Source: an uncultured Roseburia sp.
GTDB taxonomy: Bacteria > Bacillota > Clostridia > Lachnospirales > Lachnospiraceae
Direction of reading: 5' to 3'
NCBI GenBank assembly: GCA_947383215.1
Contig: CANDCP010000012.1
Span: 1 to 64,000, forward strand
DNA: 64,000 bases
The notes under the pieces: generated by a model
Told to the model about the DNA's origin: nothing
The model's database searches: none
Seen by the model: the letters and a program-made list of their open reading frames with translations, nothing else
Position numbers and translations under genes: made by a program
In this document: one piece after another, positions 62,191 to 64,000 of the stretch
Position numbering within the stretch: position 1 is the first letter of the stretch
Layout: each line of letters begins with the position of its first letter

Positions 62191-62452
62191 CCTCTCTCTC
62201 CTCCCTTCTCTCTGACTGTATCGCGTGGATCTTTTTCAACGTAATAAAAAACAAAACGCTTGTAATCCCCGCTCCCACGGCTGCCTCGGTAATCGCCAGA
62301 TCCGGGGATTTCAAAAGTATCCAGATAACGGACATTACAAGGCTGTACGACATAAAAATCAAGATAGAATTTAACAGATTTTTGGAAAAGCTTACCGATA
62401 CGGCGCAGACTACCAAAAAACCAAGCAGAATGTAATTTAAAGTTTCTGTCAT
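62165..62452 (-). CDS. DUF4040 / MbhD-like subunit
   Basis: 95 residues, three helices (YILLGFLVVCAVSVSF; ILIFMSYSLVMSVIWILL; SPDLAITEAAVGAGITSVLFF). The PDLAITEAAVGAG motif is that of MbhD and of the C-terminal part of MrpA. Overlaps the MrpG-like gene by 4 bp. Confidence 0.9.
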   Translation of the reverse strand: MTETLNYILLGFLVVCAVSVSFSKNLLNSILIFMSYSLVMSVIWILLKSPDLAITEAAVGAGITSVLFFITLKKIHAIQSERREEREDEQEKRAE

Positions 62453-62814
62453 CTCTCTTTTTCGCCTCCCTCTGCCTCCAACTCCTCAAGCTCCACAATC
62501 CGGCAGTTCTCTTCCAATGTCTCGTCTGTGATATACTCCAGACGGGCTATGACATGGGAAGATACGGGAGATGCAAACCACAGGAAAATAATGACCAGCA
62601 CCATTTTAGCCGACGTAAAATCGGCTCCGTTCGCCAAAATCAATCCGACCATACACAGACTGATTCCGAGCGTATCCCCTGTCGCCGCAACCTGCATCCG
62701 GTTTAGCACAAACCGGAACCGGAACACGCCAAAGAGCTCCAGAAAAAAAATTGAAATTCCCGATACTAAAAAAAGAAGCACGGCAAAAAAACGGACCCAC
62801 TCAAGTATCTGCAT
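62449..62814 (-). CDS. mrpG: MrpG/MnhG-like subunit
   Basis: 121 residues, three helices with FRFVLNRMQVAATGDTLGISL and WFASPVSSHVIARLEY of the MnhG family. An acidic tail follows. Overlaps mrpF by 14 bp; GGGAGGAG lies just before the ATG. Confidence 0.92.
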   Translation of the reverse strand: MQILEWVRFFAVLLFLVSGISIFFLELFGVFRFRFVLNRMQVAATGDTLGISLCMVGLILANGADFTSAKMVLVIIFLWFASPVSSHVIARLEYITDETLEENCRIVELEELEAEGGEKER

Positions 62815-63133
62815 TTTCTTTCTCCTCCCTGTTTTTTCTCTCCAGATATACCCCCATATATACCTTGGTTATAATGATCACCGCCAGGAAACTGATCATC
62901 GCGTAAATCATACAGATATCGACGAGATATCCCTCCTGAAACAAAATCGCAAGCAGCGCAATCATAACGCTGACCATCGTCCCCATCATATTGACCGCGA
63001 CAATCCGGTCTGCGACCCGCGGGCCGATAACCGCCCGGACTAGACAGATAACCACCATCAGCGCAAGAATAATCAAAATCACCCAAAAAGCCATCGCATA
63101 TGCCGATATCAATGTGTCAATCCCGCTTTTCAT
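62801..63133 (-). CDS. mrpF: MrpF/MnhF-like subunit
   Basis: 110 residues, three helices. VRAVIGPRVADRIVAVNMMGTM is the MnhF signature. Overlaps mrpE by 4 bp (ATGA). Confidence 0.93.
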   Translation of the reverse strand: MKSGIDTLISAYAMAFWVILIILALMVVICLVRAVIGPRVADRIVAVNMMGTMVSVMIALLAILFQEGYLVDICMIYAMISFLAVIIITKVYMGVYLERKNREEKENADT

Positions 63134-63618
63134 ATCCGTTCCCCCTCGCTTCCTGCATCAACCGCCTCAATCCGTAACAGAATGCGAAGAAAAATATTTT
63201 CCCCCATTCCCTTTACAAAATCCTCGTCCAGCGCATGGACCGTCAGCTCGTCCCCCTCCAGCGCAACCGTAATCGTCCCCGGCGTCAGCGTAATCGAATT
63301 GGCCAAAACTACCCGCGCGGTCTTTGTCTTAAGCCCGGTGCGAAATTTTACAATCACAGGGTCTATCTGATTGCGGAAGCTTAACACCATCCGTATCGTA
63401 TCTACATTTGCCTTGATAATCTCCTTAACCAAAATCAGCACATAGAGAAGAATCAACGGAAGCTTTCGCAGCAGGGTGAGGTCGCGCCTGGGCGAATAGT
63501 CCAAAAATCTGCATCCAAACCCGTATAACGCCGCCGAAATCACCATGCCAAAGCCTAAAATCTCCCAGGTAAACTGCCCGTTTAAAATAATCCATAATAA
63601 TAAGAATATAAAATACAT
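63130..63618 (-). CDS. mrpE: MrpE/MnhE-like subunit
   Basis: 162 residues, two or three N-terminal hydrophobic segments and a soluble C-terminal domain (RVVLANSITLTPGTITVALEGDELTVHALDE), typical of MnhE. First gene of the ten-gene membrane module; GCAGAGGGG lies just before the ATG. Confidence 0.93.
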   Translation of the reverse strand: MYFIFLLLWIILNGQFTWEILGFGMVISAALYGFGCRFLDYSPRRDLTLLRKLPLILLYVLILVKEIIKANVDTIRMVLSFRNQIDPVIVKFRTGLKTKTARVVLANSITLTPGTITVALEGDELTVHALDEDFVKGMGENIFLRILLRIEAVDAGSEGERI

Positions 63619-63647
63619 TGAAACCCCTCTGCCCTGTTACATTTAAA

Positions 63648-63719
63648 AATCCCAAAAGACGATATCCTCTGAAAATAAGTCTCACCACTTCTTTTCAAAT
63701 TATATCACCTTTTGGGATT
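63648..63719. promoter_or_regulatory. Inverted repeat spanning the mrp-like promoter
   Basis: AATCCCAAAAG (63648-63658) and CTTTTGGGATT (63709-63719) are perfect complements 50 bp apart. One arm lies between the -35 and -10 boxes, the other in the leader. Candidate pair of operator half-sites or a long-range leader pairing. Confidence 0.5.
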
Positions 63720-63726
63720 AATGCAA
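63699..63726 (-). promoter_or_regulatory. Promoter of the Mrp/Mbh-like operon
   Basis: TTGCAT (63721-63726), 16 bp, TATAAT (63699-63704) on the minus strand, about 80 bp before mrpE. Confidence 0.65.
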
Positions 63727-63752
63727 GTTATGTCTCCCGTTACTTTCCGACC

Positions 63753-64000
63753 CTAATATAGCTCAAATTCACGCATCTGTATCTCGCCCCGCCCGCGAAA
63801 CACAAAATATAAGGGATGAACGCCTTTTTCAATTCGCGCGGCCGCCTTATACCGACGCCATTCTTCGCTCTCCTTTATCTCTATCTCCGCAGCCGGCCTT
63901 CCTTCGCGGGCAAGATATACCTGCATCTTTCCCGCGCCGGTCCCTCTCGTCGTAACCGAAATCTCTCGCGCAGCATCGTCGTCCTGCGCGTTAAAATCAA
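63753..64000 (-). CDS. 3' end of a gene with a CBM6-like C-terminus (partial)
   Basis: The open frame enters from the right edge and stops at TAG (63753-63755), giving 81 visible residues. VTTRGTGAGKMQVYL, then a tryptophan and KGVHPLYFVFRGRGEIQMREF at the end, follow the pattern of carbohydrate-binding module family 6, which often ends in GxHxLYLVF. The missing part is probably a glycoside hydrolase, which is inference. It is upstream of the mrp-like operon and probably not part of it, since a promoter lies between. Confidence 0.6.
   Translation of the reverse strand, partial: DFNAQDDDAAREISVTTRGTGAGKMQVYLAREGRPAAEIEIKESEEWRRYKAAARIEKGVHPLYFVFRGRGEIQMREFELY

Noticed and set aside
51391..63618. 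Complete membrane-bound hydrogenase or complex I
   Set aside because: No Ni-Fe large or small subunit, NuoH-like, NuoB/C/D/I-like or NADH-binding subunit is seen in the window.

Overview
The window reads as a chromosomal segment of an anaerobic, low-to-mid GC Gram-positive bacterium, most likely a member of the Clostridia close to Lachnospiraceae. This is an inference from gene content: two proteins with [FeFe]-hydrogenase H-domains, the clpC-radA neighbourhood, a NifS/NifU pair with an Rrf2 regulator, a SigV/RsiV pair, AGGAGG-type ribosome binding sites, and large secreted proteins built from lysine-rich Fn3 and Ig-like domains. I see no rRNA, CRISPR array, insertion sequence or prophage. 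There is one tRNA, tRNA-Gly(CCC). Nearly all genes lie on the minus strand.

Layout. 1-10.4 kb: a GHKL sensor kinase, a secreted basic-secretory-protein-type metallopeptidase with discoidin domains, radA, a small conserved protein, clpC, and a membrane protein with a cadherin-like domain. 10.5-14.5 kb: a heterodimeric ABC exporter with one degenerate ATP site. 14.8-19.7 kb: a secreted GH25 lysozyme with five Fn3 repeats, a cytidylate-kinase-like protein, and an HtrA protease. 19.8-24.6 kb: a monomeric group-B-like [FeFe]-hydrogenase, then csoR-copA under a recognisable CsoR operator. The copA gene carries an internal ribosome binding site that could yield a separate CopZ chaperone. 24.7-30.5 kb: tRNA-Gly, an HD-GYP protein, and an apparent four-gene operon (MBOAT acyltransferase, SGNH esterase, SigV-like sigma factor, RsiV-like anti-sigma factor) behind a near-canonical ECF promoter, followed by a flavin reductase. 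30.7-35.8 kb: a 51-residue protein, the iscS-iscU-rrf2 Fe-S assembly genes, and, divergent from them, an unusual fusion of ferredoxin, [FeFe]-hydrogenase H-domain, Fe-S, GGDEF and EAL domains. 35.8-41.4 kb: a same-strand run thyA-folA-AEC transporter-ilvB-ilvN-yitT. 41.5-49.5 kb: a 2647-residue modular surface protein. 49.6-51.4 kb: a MATE exporter and a 98-residue unknown protein. 51.4-63.6 kb: a ten-gene Mrp/Mbh-like membrane module with four antiporter-type subunits and no catalytic arm, running straight into larB-larC-larE (nickel-pincer cofactor synthesis). 63.75-64 kb: the 3' end of a gene whose C-terminus looks like a family 6 carbohydrate-binding module.

The three most interesting systems are these. 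(1) The MBOAT/SGNH/SigV/RsiV operon looks like a lysozyme-sensing circuit in which a PatA/PatB-type O-acetylation pair takes the place that OatA has in Bacillus. (2) The hydrogenase-like protein fused to c-di-GMP domains looks like a redox or H2 sensor: the H-cluster cysteines are kept, the proton-relay cysteine is lost, the GGDEF domain is degenerate and the EAL domain looks intact. (3) The Mbh-ordered antiporter cluster has no hydrogenase module and is joined to nickel-pincer cofactor genes. All functional assignments come from reading motifs; no database search was run.
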